A stretch of 64,000 nucleotides of DNA from Antilocapra americana (GCA_007570785.1 ML660213.1:1549181-1613180); one strand, 5' to 3'; counted from the stretch's first letter, positions 13,048 through 24,244 are shown. Translations and numbers: made by a program. The notes: generated by a model not told the origin, from the sequence alone.

Positions 13048-13845
13048 TTATTATGTTGAGGTATGTTCCTTCTATTCCTACTTTTTGGAGGGTTTTTATC
13101 ATAAATGGATGTTGAATTTTGTCAAAGGCTTTCTCTGCATCTATTGAGATAATCATGTGATTTTTATTTTTCAATTTGTTAATGTGGTGTATTACATTGA
13201 TTGATTTACGAATATTGAAGAAACCTTGCATCCCTGGGATAAAGCCTACTTGATCATGATGTATGATCTTTTTGATGTGTTGTTGGATTCTATTTGCTAG
13301 AATTTTGTTGAGGATTTTTGCATCTAAGTTCATCAGTGATATTGGCCTGTAGTTTTCTTTTTTTGTGGCATCTTTGTCGGGTTTTGGAATTAGGGTGATG
13401 GTGGCCTCATAGAATGAGTTTGGAAGTTTACCTTCCTCTGCAATTTTCTGGAAGAGTTTGAGTAGAATAGGTGTTAGCTCTTCTCTAAATTTTTGGTAGA
13501 ATTCAGCTGTGAAGCCATCTGGTCCTGGGCTTTTGTTTTTTGGAAGATTTCTGATTACGGTTTCAATTTCCGTGCTTGTGATGGGTCTATTAAGATTATC
13601 TATCTCTTCCTGGTTTAGTCTTGGAAAGTTGTACTTTTCTAGGAATTTGTCCATTTCATCCAGGTTGTCCAGTTTATTTGCATATAGTTGCTGATAATAG
13701 TCTCTTATGATCCTTTGTATTTCTGTGTTTTCTGTTGTGATCTCTCCGTTTTCATTTCTAATTCTGTTGATTTGGCTCTTTTCCTTTTGTTTCTTGATGA
13801 GTCTGGCTAATGGTTTGTCAATTTTATTTATCTTCTCAAAGAACC
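13048..13845 (-). pseudogene. L1 ORF2 reverse-transcriptase fragment in the inverted half
   Basis: About 265 residues without a stop: [70 protein letters not shown] and [17 protein letters not shown], which carries the first catalytic Asp of the RT palm. It ends at the target duplication. Its intact frame shows that the insertion is recent compared with the host L1. Read through the junction the frame continues into unrelated antisense 3' UTR, which is not real protein. Confidence 0.9.
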
Positions 13846-14527
13846 AGCCACTATGGAAAACAGTGTGGAGGTTCCTTAAAAAGCTGCAAATAGACCTCCC
13901 ATATGACCCAGCAATCCCACTGCTGGGCATATACACCGAGGAAACCAGAATTGAAAGAGCCACGTGTACCCCAATGTTCATCGCTGCATTGTTTACAATA
14001 GCCAGGACATGGAAGCAACCTAGATGCCCATCAACTGATGAATGGATAAGAAAGCTGTGGTACATATACACAATGGAATATTACTCAGCATTAAAAAAAT
14101 ATTCATTTGAAGCAATTCTACTCAGATGGACGAAACTGGAGCCCATTATCCAGAGTGAAGTAAGCCAGAAGCAAAAACAACAATACAGTATATTAACGCA
14201 TATATATGGAATTTAGAAAGACGGTAATGAGAACCCAACATACGAGACAGCAAAAGGAACGCAGATGTATAGAACAGACTCGTGGACTTTGTGGATGAGG
14301 GTAAGGGTGGGATGATATGGGAGAAGGGCATTGAAGCATGTTAATTTTCATATGTCTAATCAATCGCCAGCCCAGGATTGATGCTCGGGGCTGGTGCAGC
14401 GAGATTTCCCGGGGGTGGGGGGGGGGAGGGAAGAGGGAGGGGGGTTCCGGAGGGGAAGCATATGTAAACCCATGGTGATATCATGACAATGTATGGCAAA
14501 AACAATTAAAATAAATAAATAAATAAA
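13048..14527 (+). mobile_element. Young bovine L1 with 5' inversion (twin-primed), nested in an older L1
   Basis: Flanked by a 16-bp duplication TAATCTCCATGTGTTT (13032-13047 and 14528-14543) of the host L1. The left part (13048-about 13845) is an ORF2 segment in minus orientation. The right part (about 13849-14527) is the L1 3' end in plus orientation, ending in an (AAAT)n-type tail. They meet at 13845-13848 with CAGC fitting both sides. This is the signature of twin priming. The element truncates the intermediate ORF2. Confidence 0.93.
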
Positions 14528-14977
14528 TAATCTCCATGTGTTTGTGTTCCCTACAGTTTTTTCTTTCTTTCTGTCTTTTTTTTTCAGGGAAGATTTTCTT
14601 TTTTTTTTAAATTTTTTCTTGTAATTGATATCTAGTCTCATATCATTGTGGTTGGAGAAGATGCTTGATATGATTTAAATTTTCTTAAATTTACTGAGGT
14701 TTGATTTATGATTCAAGATGTGGTCTATCCTGGAGAATGTTCCGTGTACACTTGAAAAAAAGGTGAATTCTTCTGCATTTAGATGGCATGTCTTGAAGAT
14801 ATTAATGAGATCCACCTCATCTACTGTATCATTGAAGACTTGTGATTCCTTATTAATTTTGTTTTGATGATCTGTCCATTGGTGTGAGTGGGGTGCTAAA
14901 GTCTCCTACTATGATTGTGTTACTGTCAATTTCTCCTTTTATGTCTGCTAGTGCTTGTCTTATGTATTGAGGTGTTC

Positions 14978-15250
14978 CTATGCTGGGTGCATACTTACAA
15001 CTGTTATGTCTTCCTCTTGGATTGATCCCTTGATCATTATGTAGTATCCTTCCTTATCTCTTGTAATCTTCTTTATTTTAAGGTCTATTTTGTCTGTTAT
15101 GAGGATTGCTACTCCAGCTTTCTTTTGTTTCCCATTTGCATGGAATATATTTTTCCATCCTCTCAGTTGTCTATATGTGTCTTGAGGTCTTAAGTGGGTT
15201 TCTTGTAGACAGCATATAGGTGGGTCTTGTTTTTGTATCCATTCAGCCAA
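14978..15250 (-). pseudogene. L1 ORF2 endonuclease fragment
   Basis: A 90-residue open stretch in the APE-type endonuclease domain: ICCLQETHL (with the catalytic Glu of the QET motif), GVAILITDKIDLK and KGSIQEEDITVV. It belongs to the 9692-19892 L1 and lies between its ORF1 remnant and the nested L1. Upstream and downstream frames are interrupted. Confidence 0.87.
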
Positions 15251-15727
15251 TCTGTGTCTTTTGATTGTAGCATTTAATCAATTTACATTTAAAGTAGTTA
15301 TTGACATATATGTTCCCATTGACATTTTCTTAATTGTTTATGGTTGACTGTGTAGATCTTTTTTCTTCTCCTGTATTTCTTGACTATGTAAGTCCCTTTA
15401 ACATTTGTTATAAAGCTGGTTTGGTGGTCCTGAATTCTCTTAACTTTTGCTTGTCTTAAAAGCTTTTTATTTTTCCATCAATTTTGAATGAGATCCTTGC
15501 TGGGTAGAGTAATCTTGATTGTAGATTTTTCCTTTTCAGTACTTTAAACATATCCTGCCATTCCCTTCTGGCCTGCAGAGTTTCTGCTGAAAGATCAGCT
15601 TTTCAGCATATGGGGTTTCCATTGCATGATACTTGTTGCTTTTCCCTTGCTGCTTTTAATATTCTTTCTTCATGTTTAGTCTTTGTTAGTTTGACTAGTA
15701 TGTGTCTTGGCATATTTCTCCTTGGGT

Positions 15728-16270
15728 TTATCTTGTATGGGTCACTTTGTGTCTCTTGGACTTGACTATTTCCTTTTCTGTGTTGGGGAAATTTTCAACT
15801 ATAATCTCTTCAAAAAGTTTCTCATACCCTTTTTTTCTCTCTTCTTCCGGGACCCCTATAATTTGAATGTTGGTGTGTTTGATATTGTTCCAGAGGTCTC
15901 TGAGACTATCCTCAGTTATTTTCATTTTTTTGACTTTATTCTGCTCTTTATAAGTTATTTCCACCATTTTATCTTCCAGCTTACTAATTCTTTCTTCTGC
16001 TTCAGATATTCTGCTACTGATTCCTTCTAGAGTATTTTTAATTTCAGTAATTGTGTTGTTTATCTCTGTACGTTTATTCTTTAATTCTTCTAGGTCTTTG
16101 TTAATTGATTCTTGCATTTTATCTATTTTGTTTTCAAGATTTTTGATCATCTTTACCATCATTATTCTGAATTCTTTTTCAGGTAGTTTGCCTATTTCCT
16201 CTTCATTTATTTGGACTTCTGAGTTTCTAGTTTGTTCCTTCATTTGTGTAATATTTCTTTGCCTTTTCAT
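15728..16270 (-). pseudogene. L1 ORF1 remnant of the 9692-19892 L1
   Basis: An open stretch of 180 residues starting MKRQRNITQ. A long coiled-coil-like part (ENKIDKMQESINKDLEELK, GISSRISEAEERISKLEDK) is followed by the start of the RNA-binding domain (NNIKHTNIQIIGVPEEE). This is the trimerising nucleic-acid chaperone of L1. The frame ends at KVTHTR and the rest is lost to frame damage, so the product would lack most of the C-terminal domain. I call it a dead copy. Confidence 0.88.
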
Positions 16271-16839
16271 TGGTTTTTTAAAACTTATTGTGTTTGAAGT
16301 GTCCTTTCCCCAGGCTTCACGGTTGAATTCTTTCTTCCTTTTGGTTTCTGCCCTCCTAAGTTTGGTCTAGTGGTTTGTGTAAGCTTCACATAGGGTGAGA
16401 TTTGTGCTGAGTTTTTGTTGTTGCTGCTTGCTCGTTTGTTTTCCCTCTGATGGGCAAAGCTGGGTGAGGTGGCAATCCTGTCTGCTGATGACTGGGTTTG
16501 TGTTTTGTTTTGTTTGTTGTTTAGATGAGGTGTCCTACAGAGGGTACTACTGGTTGTTTGGTGATGCTATGTCTTGTATTCAAGTGGTTTCCTTGGTGTG
16601 AGTTCTCACTATTTGATACTTCCTAGGGTTAGTTCTCTGGTAGTCTAGGGTCTTGAGTCAGTGCTCCCACTCCACAGACTCAGAGCTTGATCTCTGGTTA
16701 GGAACAAAGATTCCACAAGTAGTATGTTATAGCATTAAGTGAGATTAAAACAAATACCCAAAAATGAGGAACCAAAGATGAACCCCAGCCAAATAGCAGT
16801 TACAAAATCAGGCAAATAATAATTAAAATAATGGAATAA

Positions 16840-17806
16840 ACACATGTACATATACACCCATGACCAAAGTCAAAACAGTCCAACAAAAATAAAATACAAT
16901 AGATTGACCCAGTGAACAAAGGAAATCAAAAATTATATCCACTAGTTAAGAACAAAACTAACTAAAGCACAAACTGGAGAACAAAACTAAATCAATGTGC
17001 CAAGTGGGGAATAAAGCAATGACAGCAAAACTAACAAGTATGTTGAGAGGAAAGGAAAGAAAAAATATATATGCAAAGTTAAATAGAGGTATATGAGGAA
17101 GATTTATATATTTTAAAGATTAACTGCAAGGGAAAAGAACAGTTGGAAAGGCAAACAAAGGAATAAATGTAGAAAAAATATAATAGGTTTAAATTTTTTT
17201 TAATTATAAAAAAGAGAAAAGAAAAAAGAAGAATATAGGAAAAAAAATAGGAAAACTCTACAGAACTGCAAAAGTCCAAGGTAGAGGGAGAGATTTATAA
17301 CAACAATAAAAAGTGTGGCTGAATATACACATACACATATATACCCATAAGCAAAATCAAAACAGTTCAACAAAAATAAAGTACAATAGATTGACCCAGG
17401 AAATGAGGAAACTAAAAATTATATCTAACGGTTAAGAACAAAACTAACTAAAGGACAAACTGAAAAACAAATCTAAAGCAAGGTGCCAGTTGGAGAATAA
17501 AGCAATGAAAATAAAATTAACAAATATGTTGCAAGGAAAGGAAAGAAAGAAAAGAAAGAATAGATATGAAAGGTTAAATATAGGTAGATAATGAAGATTT
17601 ATATACATTAAAAATTAACTGCAAGGGGAAAAGAAGAGTAGGAAAGGCAAACAAATGAATAAATGTAGAAAAAAACAATAGGTCTAAAAAATTGAAAATT
17701 AAAATTAAAAAAAGAGAGAGAGGAAAAAGGAAAACTCCATAGAACTGCAAAAGCACAGTGTAGAGACAGAGGTTTATAACAACAATTAAAAAATATGACT
17801 GAGGAA
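16840..17806 (-). repeat. Tandem duplication of about 485 bp in the L1 5' UTR
   Basis: Two diverged copies, 16840-17326 and 17327-17806. Landmarks recur with a shift of 479-487: ATTGACCC at 16903 and 17390, GAAAACTC at 17251 and 17730. Also shared are TTAAGAACAAAACTAACTAA, GGAATAAAGCAATGA-like text and AGAACTGCAAAAG. Lies in the 5' UTR of the 9692-19892 L1, so it may be a promoter-type repeat of the family or a private duplication. Confidence 0.85.
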
Positions 17807-17907
17807 AAAAGAAAGCTCAGAAGCTTAATTAGATTTCTCAGTGCCAAAAAAATCGACAACTACAACAGAGGGGGAGAAAAAAGAAAGGCAAAAAAATCCA
17901 AAAGAAC

Positions 17908-18078
17908 CCAAGTTTGATGCATGATACAGGGTGATCAGGGCTGGTGCACCAGGATGACCCAGAGGGATGGAATCGGGAGGGAGGTGGGAGAGGGGCTATG
18001 GAAGGGGAACACATGTATACTCATGGCGGATTCATGTCAATGTATGGCAAAACCAACACAATAATGTAAAAAAAAAAA
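17908..18078 (+). mobile_element. Bovine L1 3'-end fragment inside the L1 5' UTR
   Basis: Plus-strand text CCCAAGTTTGATGCATG, GGGAGGGAGGTGGGAG, ACACATGTATACTCATGG and ACACAATAATGTAAAA followed by A12 is the 3' end of bovine L1. It lies opposite to the host element. I could not find a clear target duplication. Confidence 0.75.
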
Positions 18079-18645
18079 AGTCTTTCCTGAATTTGTTACA
18101 ATATAAAAAAAATTAAACAAAAAAGAATCTACAGAACAAGTCAAAATATAAGAATAATCAATGCTTTTCTGGAGTCACTGCTGTCAGAGTCCTTTCCCTC
18201 ACTGGGAGTCACAGTCCACCTTCCCTAGGCTGCCCTCCAACACTGTGCTGATCTCTGGACCTGCTGTGGGGGCTGCTCAGATTCTAATCTGGTCCTACTC
18301 CTGTGTGTTCTTTTTCTGGGAGCTCTCAATGTTCTTTTATATATTACATGGACACAGAGCCTGCCTAGTTAATTGTGTGGATTTAATCTGTAGCTTGCAT
18401 AGCTGGTGGGAAGGTTTAGGTCTTCTTCCTTAGCCACACTGCTCCTGGGTTTCAACTGTGGCTTTATTTTCACCTCTGCAAGTGGGTCGTCCACTGGCGT
18501 TTGCTCCTGAGGCTGCCCTGGAGGACTTGAGTTTGTCCCTGTGAGGGCCAGGTGTGGAGGTGGTGCAGCTGCTTGAGCTGCAGGGGTTCTGGCAGCACCA
18601 GGTACTCTGGGGAGTTGGAGGCTAGGGCAGCAGGAAATACAGTGC

Positions 18646-18763
18646 TCTAGAAGGGCATGGCAACCAGTATTGGCAAATACGCTACAGCATTCTTGCTGAG
18701 AACCCCCCTGACAGAGAAGCCTGGCAGGTCATTGTTTACAGGGTTGCAAAGATTTGGACATGA
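18646..18763 (+). mobile_element. Bov-tA-like tail in the L1 5' UTR
   Basis: AGAAGGGCATGGCAACCAGT, GACAGAGAAGCCTGGCAGG and GTTGCAAAGATTTGGACATG match the Bov-A body without the tRNA head. May be a fixed part of the BovL1 5' UTR and not an independent insertion. Confidence 0.65.
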
Positions 18764-19903
18764 CCAAAATGAGCCTGTGCGCATAGACACAAGACTTTTT
18801 TGGCCTGTGGCAGCCCTGCCCAGTGAGAGTTGAGCGTGAAGGTGGTGCAGCTGCTTGGCTTTCAGGGACCCTGGTGGTACTAAGTGTGCAGGGACATGTA
18901 CTGCCTCCACCGCAGGAGTTATGGCCCTGTCAGAGTCTTTTCTTGAGCCTCTTGTAGCTGGTGATCAGAAGGCCTCTTTGGCCATTCTTTCTCCATAACT
19001 CTGCCCGGTCAGGCACTTAGAGGGCTCCTTTTCTTGTGGTTCTTCTCTGCTGTTCAGCGTGTCAGGCACATAGAGGGGCCCCTCTGGCTGGGGTCCTATT
19101 CTGTGGACCTGCACGTCAGGCACTTAAAGGGACACCTTGGGTGGGGTCCTGCTCTGTGGTTTCACAAATCAGGCACTTAAAAGGGCACCCTGGGTGGGGT
19201 CCTGCTCTGTAGTTCAGTGCGTCAGGCGTTTGATGGGCCAGCCTCTCTATTGTTCAGCTTCCGATGCTGGCGTGTGGGGAGAGAGAGGCTATGGTGATGG
19301 CTCACCACCTACGTGTGACTCAGCAGTATCGCCTTGCTTCCATGGCTGCCTGGCTTTCCTCCACAGGCCTTCCCCACCACAATCTCCTCTCTCACATCCT
19401 CTCAACCTGTCTCTCTGGAGTCAACAGCAGCCATCGCCCTGGGATCGCTCCACCATCCCTTAACTCCAGCTCCCAGCCGCTGCACCTCCTAGTGAACTTG
19501 CATCCCTGTCCAGGGGATATATGGCTGAGGCAAGGGTTGTCTGATTCTCATGCCATTTAAGCTGCCACAGATCAGCTGTTTCCCTCTCAGCCTTAAACGT
19601 TTCTCCTCTGACTCAGACAACTGTCCTGATGTGGGGGTCAGACCCCTGCTTCAGTTCCCCCGCTTGCTGAGGGGAGGTCTAGGCCTACTAACACTCCCGT
19701 TTGTCCCCCTAGTTCTTTGTCTGACTGAGTTTTGTGTGGGTCTATATATTCTTTTCCTCTGGTCAGGTACTCCTGTCTACTCTCAGCTGGTGTTCTGCGT
19801 GCACTTCTGTTTCTGAAGGTATATTCCTGATGCGTCCGTGGAGAGAGATGTACTCCACATCCACCTACTCCTCTGCCATCTTGTTCTCTCCATGGAAGCT
19901 TTT

Positions 19904-20650
19904 TGAATGCAATTTTTTAAACTGGTATTTTGAAATTTCCAGATGATATCCCCTTAACCACTATGGAATATGATTCCATCATTTTCCTGGCATCTATAAC
20001 ACCTTGGAATCTACTTACTGGTATCTTGATTTGGGAATATTTTTTGTCATCTTTATTTTTTTCCCCTTTCCCCCTCTGTTCTCTCTTCCTGGAACTCTTA
20101 TTATCCAAATAGTTGATTTTCTGGTTTTAAGATTTTTCTTAATTTCTTTTTTAGTAACATATTTGATTTTTATTGCACTTTCAGAGACTTTAAACTTTCT
20201 TCCAAAGTTTTAATTCAGCTCTCACACTTTTAATTTCCATGAGATATCGCTCCCCAAAGTTCTGCTTTACTTCGATTTTTTACAAGTAGGATTTTTTTTT
20301 TAGTGTTTGTTTTATAAATAGAGAATGTCTTTTTATTCCTCTGAGGTTGTTATGTATTTTTTCCCTCATCTTGCATTGTGTCTATGTCTATTTAATTATT
20401 TCTTTGTTTTAAATTTGTTTCTTTTAATCTTTGAGATAAAAAAAGGTGACAAGAAGATTTATATATGAGTAAATCTTGTTGATTGATGCAATTTCCTACT
20501 GTGTGACCCATTGGTAAATTATCTTTTCTATTAGGGGATTCTGATATGCTAGTTTATGGAAGTATTTTACCTGGGGTCACTCTGACTTTTTCCAGAGAAG
20601 AATGCCCTTAGGTATGGAAACATTTATGACTGGATATTTGTTTCTAAAAC
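19904..20650 (-). mobile_element. Probable old L1M-type remnant that hosts the BovL1
   Basis: T-rich antisense text with CTCTTCCTGGAACTCTTATTA and TTTTAATTTCCATGAGAT resembles the 5' region of old L1M elements. It seems to continue from 9480-9680 once the 10.2-kb BovL1 between the TGGAAGCTTTT repeats is removed. The family assignment is from memory and uncertain. Confidence 0.45.
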
Positions 20651-20889
20651 CAGAGCTGGGGAAAGCAGCTGAGGTGCCATCATTCTAATTGTAGTCTACA
20701 CTATCATGATTTTCACCTTTGCCCTTCATTCCAGATTTCCACTGTGCCTAGTAGCCCTAATTCCTAAATACTTCTGTTCAGTTTCTTAAGAAAAAAAACT
20801 TCCGATCTCCTGTTGGTGGAATATGCCATGAGGAAAAAGAGAAATCAACACTCTGATGATTAATACAGAGGTAGGAGACCTTGAATTCC

Positions 20890-21250
20890 GTAGTGGCTAA
20901 TTTTGTGTTAAGTTGACTGGGCCACAAGGTCGAGGACATCTGGTTAAAAATGATTTCTAGGTGTGTCTGCAGGGTTATCTTTGGTGAGGTAAGCATTTGA
21001 ATCTTTGTCTCAGTAAAGCCGACTGCTCCTCACAGTGAGGGTCTGAGTAGAAGAAAAAGTTGAAGGAAGGGAGAATTCCTCCTCTCTGATTGACTACTTG
21101 ATTAAATCAATCCTTTCTCACTCTCAGATTTGGACCAAGATTTATACCATTAGTTCCTCTAATTCTCAAAACTTTGGATATGGGCTGAGATTAGACCCCA
21201 AGCTTTCCTGAGTTTTCACATTTGGTTTTGTTTCCCTGGAGAACCCTGGG
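20890..21250 (+). repeat. Old interspersed repeat, class not resolved
   Basis: Text such as GTTAAGTTGACTGGGCCAC, GGTGTGTCTGCAGGGTTATC, AGAATTCCTCCTCTCTGATTG and TTTCCCTGGAGAACCCTGGG resembles a widespread ancient mammalian repeat. I cannot assign it to a family without a library search. Confidence 0.5.
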
Positions 21251-21263
21251 AACCCAACCACTC

Positions 21264-21280
21264 TTTTTTTTTTTTTTTTT
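21264..21280. repeat. T17 homopolymer
   Basis: Seventeen consecutive T next to the old repeat at 20890-21250; could be an antisense poly(A) tail. Confidence 0.9.
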
Positions 21281-22252
21281 CTTTTAAAGACTTTCAGCTA
21301 ATCCCATGATTTCAGTCTGGACTTTATCCCTTCTTGCCCTTATTCACAATCCTGAAAGTCTGTTAAGTGCTCAGACACTGAGGTTCTCTGCAGAGGAACT
21401 TCGTTTGTTTTGTGTCATTATCTTCCTCTGCCAACTACCACTTTGGCAAGTGCCCCTCCCAAGGCAAATTTTGCTTTCATAATTGTGTTAAAAATTTATC
21501 TTCTCTTGTTGTCATCTGCTTTGTCATTTTTCTTGTTCTTTTAAAAAACTAAATATGCCCTTTTAATTGTTTTTGGCGCCAATTTAATATATTTGGGGAG
21601 AAGCAATCTTTAAACCCAACTAAAAATATTTTTTTCTCTTATCATCCTCAAGAATCTTAAAGATATCTTAGAGACAGAGTCTCAAATTGATATTTGCTCA
21701 ATTTCTGAAAATCTTTACATATTTTTAGCTACATATAAGTATGTAATCTAAGACATATTCCTTTATGCCATTCACCTAGGCTTGAGTCATGGGGATGCTA
21801 ACAGACAAGAAATTTGACAATATCCACCTACCTATTTATACTTCTTCCTTGAGTTCTTTGGAATGAACTCAAATGTCACATCTTTCATGATGTCTTCACT
21901 GAAAATTATGGGTATAGTTGAGGTTTTTTTTTTAATGCATTTCTTGCACATTATAAACTTTTATTATAATGTTTTTCACTCTGTTCTATAAATGTTCTAT
22001 AAATGTTCAAGGCAACGTCTCCCACAGTTGACCAGAACTGTGAAAATTTCAAGCCCTATCTTACACTACTTTGTATTGCCTTTGCCTTATATATTGTTAT
22101 ACCCAAAAGTATGTTTGCTGAAAAAATAAATAAAGGTCTCTGGTGTCCCTTAAACTTGACCATTTTCCCCCCAAAAGGTAGGCAGTCATATGGATAGATG
22201 AGAAAAATCTGTTAAGGGAATTATAAATTAATTAACATATCCTATGTTAGCT

Positions 22253-22372
22253 GTAGGAGGGCATGTCAACCCACTCCAATATTCTTACTTGGAGAATCCC
22301 ATGGAGAGAGGAGCCTGGAGGGCTATAATCCATAGGGTCACAGAGTAGGAAACCAATGAAATGACTTAGCAT
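22253..22372 (+). mobile_element. Bov-tA SINE, body only
   Basis: GGAGGGCATGTCAACCCACT, TTCTTACTTGGAGAATCCC and GGGTCACAGAGTAGGA are the second half of a Bov-tA. The tRNA-Glu head is missing. Confidence 0.85.
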
Positions 22373-23194
22373 GCCTGCACCCCACATTAGACAGATACCA
22401 TCATGTGTTTGATAGAGGATATACTCAAGAAGAAAGGACTATTTTTTTGCCCTGAACATCTAAGAATTCAATTATTTGAGTTCTTCTAATTATTTTAATC
22501 ACTAGTTCTCCAAATTGGTATAGATTATTTTTGAAATGATTTTAAAAAGACCTATAATTTTTAATATGTCATAAAGGAATCTTTCAGAATTGGAATATTT
22601 TATAACAGGTTGATTATTTCAGTCAGTGTGCATGTGTGTATATGGGATGTAATTGTGTGTGTGCGTGAGAGTGTGTAGATGAAAGGCAATTCATTTGATT
22701 AGGGCAAAAATATGATGTGGGAATACTCAGATTTCTTTCTCTGCCCTTGACACAGAGAGGTGAAGATTTCATATTACTTTTGACTTGGAAACCTTGATGT
22801 TACATCTTTTTTCTCTTAAATTGCTAATTTTGAATTGAAAGAAGATTACTTTCAAACCATGGTCATTGCTCAGCAATGAAAGACTACATAAAAATAAAGG
22901 GATTCCATGAAGAATCTGATACAATTGTAAAGGTTATCCAATAATTTATCTCCCCTAATTATCTTCAGCTATTTCTAGCTTTAGGAAAATCTGATATACC
23001 TAAGTCTAATTTTTTTCAGAGAGATTAAGTTAGGAGGTAGTCATTCTAACTAAAATTGTATTATTTTCCTCACAAAAGGATTTACTAAAGGACAACTTTT
23101 CCATGCATTTTTCACAGATTACTAAGTAAAAGGAAGTGAAGCTGGAAAATCAGAAAAATCAAAGCTTACATGTTAGGGGATATGTCCATTGAGG

Positions 23195-23975
23195 GTCAAT
23201 ACCTAATAATATCAAAAACTTAGGAGAGGATGTGGAGAAAAGGGAACCCTCTTACAGTGCTGGTGGGAATGCAAACTAGTACAGCCACTATGGAGAACAG
23301 TGTGGAGATTCCTTAAAAAACTGGAAACAGAACTGCCATATGACCCAGAAGTCCCACTGCTGGGCATACACACCAAGGAAACCAGAATTGAAAGAGACAC
23401 GTGTACCCCAGTGTTCATCACCTCATTATTTACAATAGCCAGGACATGGAAGCAACCTAGATGTCCATCAACCGACGAATGGATAAGGAAGCTGTGGTAC
23501 ATATACACAATGGAATATTACTCAGCCATTAAAAAGAATTCAATTGAATCAGTTCTACTCAGGTGGATGAAACTGGAGCCTATTATACAGAGTGAAGTAA
23601 GCCAGAAGGAAAAACAAAAATACAGTATACTAATGTATATATATGGAATTTAGAAAGATGGTAACGAGAACCCTGTATGCGAGACAGCAAAAGAAATGCA
23701 GATGTATAGAACAGTCTTTTGGACTCTATGGGAGAGGGCAAGGGTGGGATGATATGGGAGAATGGCATTGAAACATGTTAATCATCATATGTGAAATCAA
23801 TCGCCAGCCCAGGTTTGATGCTCAGGGCTGGTGTACCGGGATTACCCAGAGAGAGGGAATTGGGAGGGAGGTGGGAGGGGGGTTCTGGAAGGGGAACACA
23901 TGTATACCCATTGCAGATTCATGTCAATGTGTGGCAAAACCAACATGATAATGTAAAGAAAATTAAAAAATAAAA
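23195..23975 (+). mobile_element. Bovine L1 3' end (5'-truncated)
   Basis: Sense L1 from CTTAGGAGAGGATGTGGAG through GCATACACACCAAGGAAACC, GCCATTAAAAAGAATTCAAT and CAATCGCCAGCCCAGGTTTG to ACATGATAATGTAAAG and an A-rich tail that grades into a CA-rich tract near 23976-24000. The ORF2 C-terminal part is open for about 117 codons (23300-23653). Ends only about 150 bp past the exon 47 donor, in antisense orientation to USH2A. Confidence 0.93.
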
Positions 23976-24131
23976 AAACACATACACACACACACAAACA
24001 AAAAAATTTGATTTACACACATATTTATAGTAATCTACTAAATGAGATTTTCATGGCATGAATGATAGCTTTGATTTTTATTTTAATTGCTCACAGTCAG
24101 TTCTTTAGATTAATTGATAAAGAACTGGTAC

Positions 24132-24244
24132 CTTGAAGTGATGCCATGAATTGTGGGAGTCGGTATATCACTTGGAGTATCTTCCACAGTGGTGATTTGG
24201 GTTCTGTTGCTTTTCACACAGGCATATTTTGTGCAGACTTCAAC
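24132..24244 (-). CDS. USH2A: USH2A exon equivalent to human exon 47 (end of one FN3, linker)
   Basis: 113 bp, with no initiator Met, so it is easily missed in an ORF search. On the minus strand the acceptor is ACATTTGCAG (24245 upward) and the donor is GTACCA just below 24132. The frame continues directly from TVYDIQ: VEVCTKYACVKSNRTQ, then TTVEDTPSDIPTPTIHG and ITSR, with the Arg codon split. CTKYAC is the cysteine-pair FG loop seen in other usherin modules, and NRT is a sequon. The 113-bp length and phase agree with human exon 47, whose end c.9371 is a known splice-mutation site. The donor is the least consensus-like of the seven (GTACCA). Confidence 0.94.

Larger units (their letters stand above)
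9692..19892 (-). mobile_element. Full-length-type bovine L1 (BovL1), interrupted by a younger L1
   Basis: Minus-strand L1 flanked by a perfect 11-bp direct repeat TGGAAGCTTTT (9681-9691 and 19893-19903). The A-rich 3' tail is at the left (9692-9712), and the 5' start at the right reads AACAAGATGGCAGAGGAGTA, the recognisable beginning of the bovine L1 5' UTR. Order on the minus strand: 5' UTR (about 19892-16300), ORF1 remnant, ORF2 endonuclease and reverse transcriptase, 3' UTR. Without the nested element (13048-14543) it is about 8.7 kb, close to the 8.4-kb family size as I remember it. ORFs are broken by stops and frameshifts, so it is inactive. Confidence 0.9.
1..24131 (-). other. USH2A: USH2A intron 47, first 24.1 kb
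   Basis: Begins at the GTACCA donor below 24132 and runs off the window. I looked for the next exon (cysteine-rich, after GITSR) and did not find it. The region is dominated by L1. Stretches with nothing I can name are 1-1850, 3480-5290, 6235-7000, 21290-22250 and 22380-23190. Within 3480-5290, 4380-4450 is locally richer in CpG and contains a CACGTG word, unlike its AT-rich surroundings. Confidence 0.85.

Noticed and set aside
13846..14071. Extension of the minus-strand L1 ORF2 frame to a Met at 14071 (346 codons in all)
   Set aside because: The part above 13845 is antisense of the L1 3' end after the twin-priming junction, not ORF2.
12364..16601. Many plus-strand open frames of 60-107 codons with hydrophobic, Phe/Ser/Leu-rich translations
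   Set aside because: They are the antisense of L1 ORF1 and ORF2, which is A-rich and so gives T-rich, hydrophobic-looking frames on the opposite strand.
17041..17806. A satellite or minisatellite array
   Set aside because: Only two units, confined to the L1 5' UTR; better explained as duplication within that element.
18161..19816. Open frames of about 90-108 codons in a GC-richer stretch, suggestive of a gene
   Set aside because: The stretch is the GC-rich 5' UTR of the minus-strand L1 that ends at 19892; no protein family is recognisable.
1..24131. The next USH2A exon (human exon 48 equivalent)
   Set aside because: Searched both by translation and for a cysteine-rich continuation after GITSR; nothing found, so intron 47 runs beyond the window.
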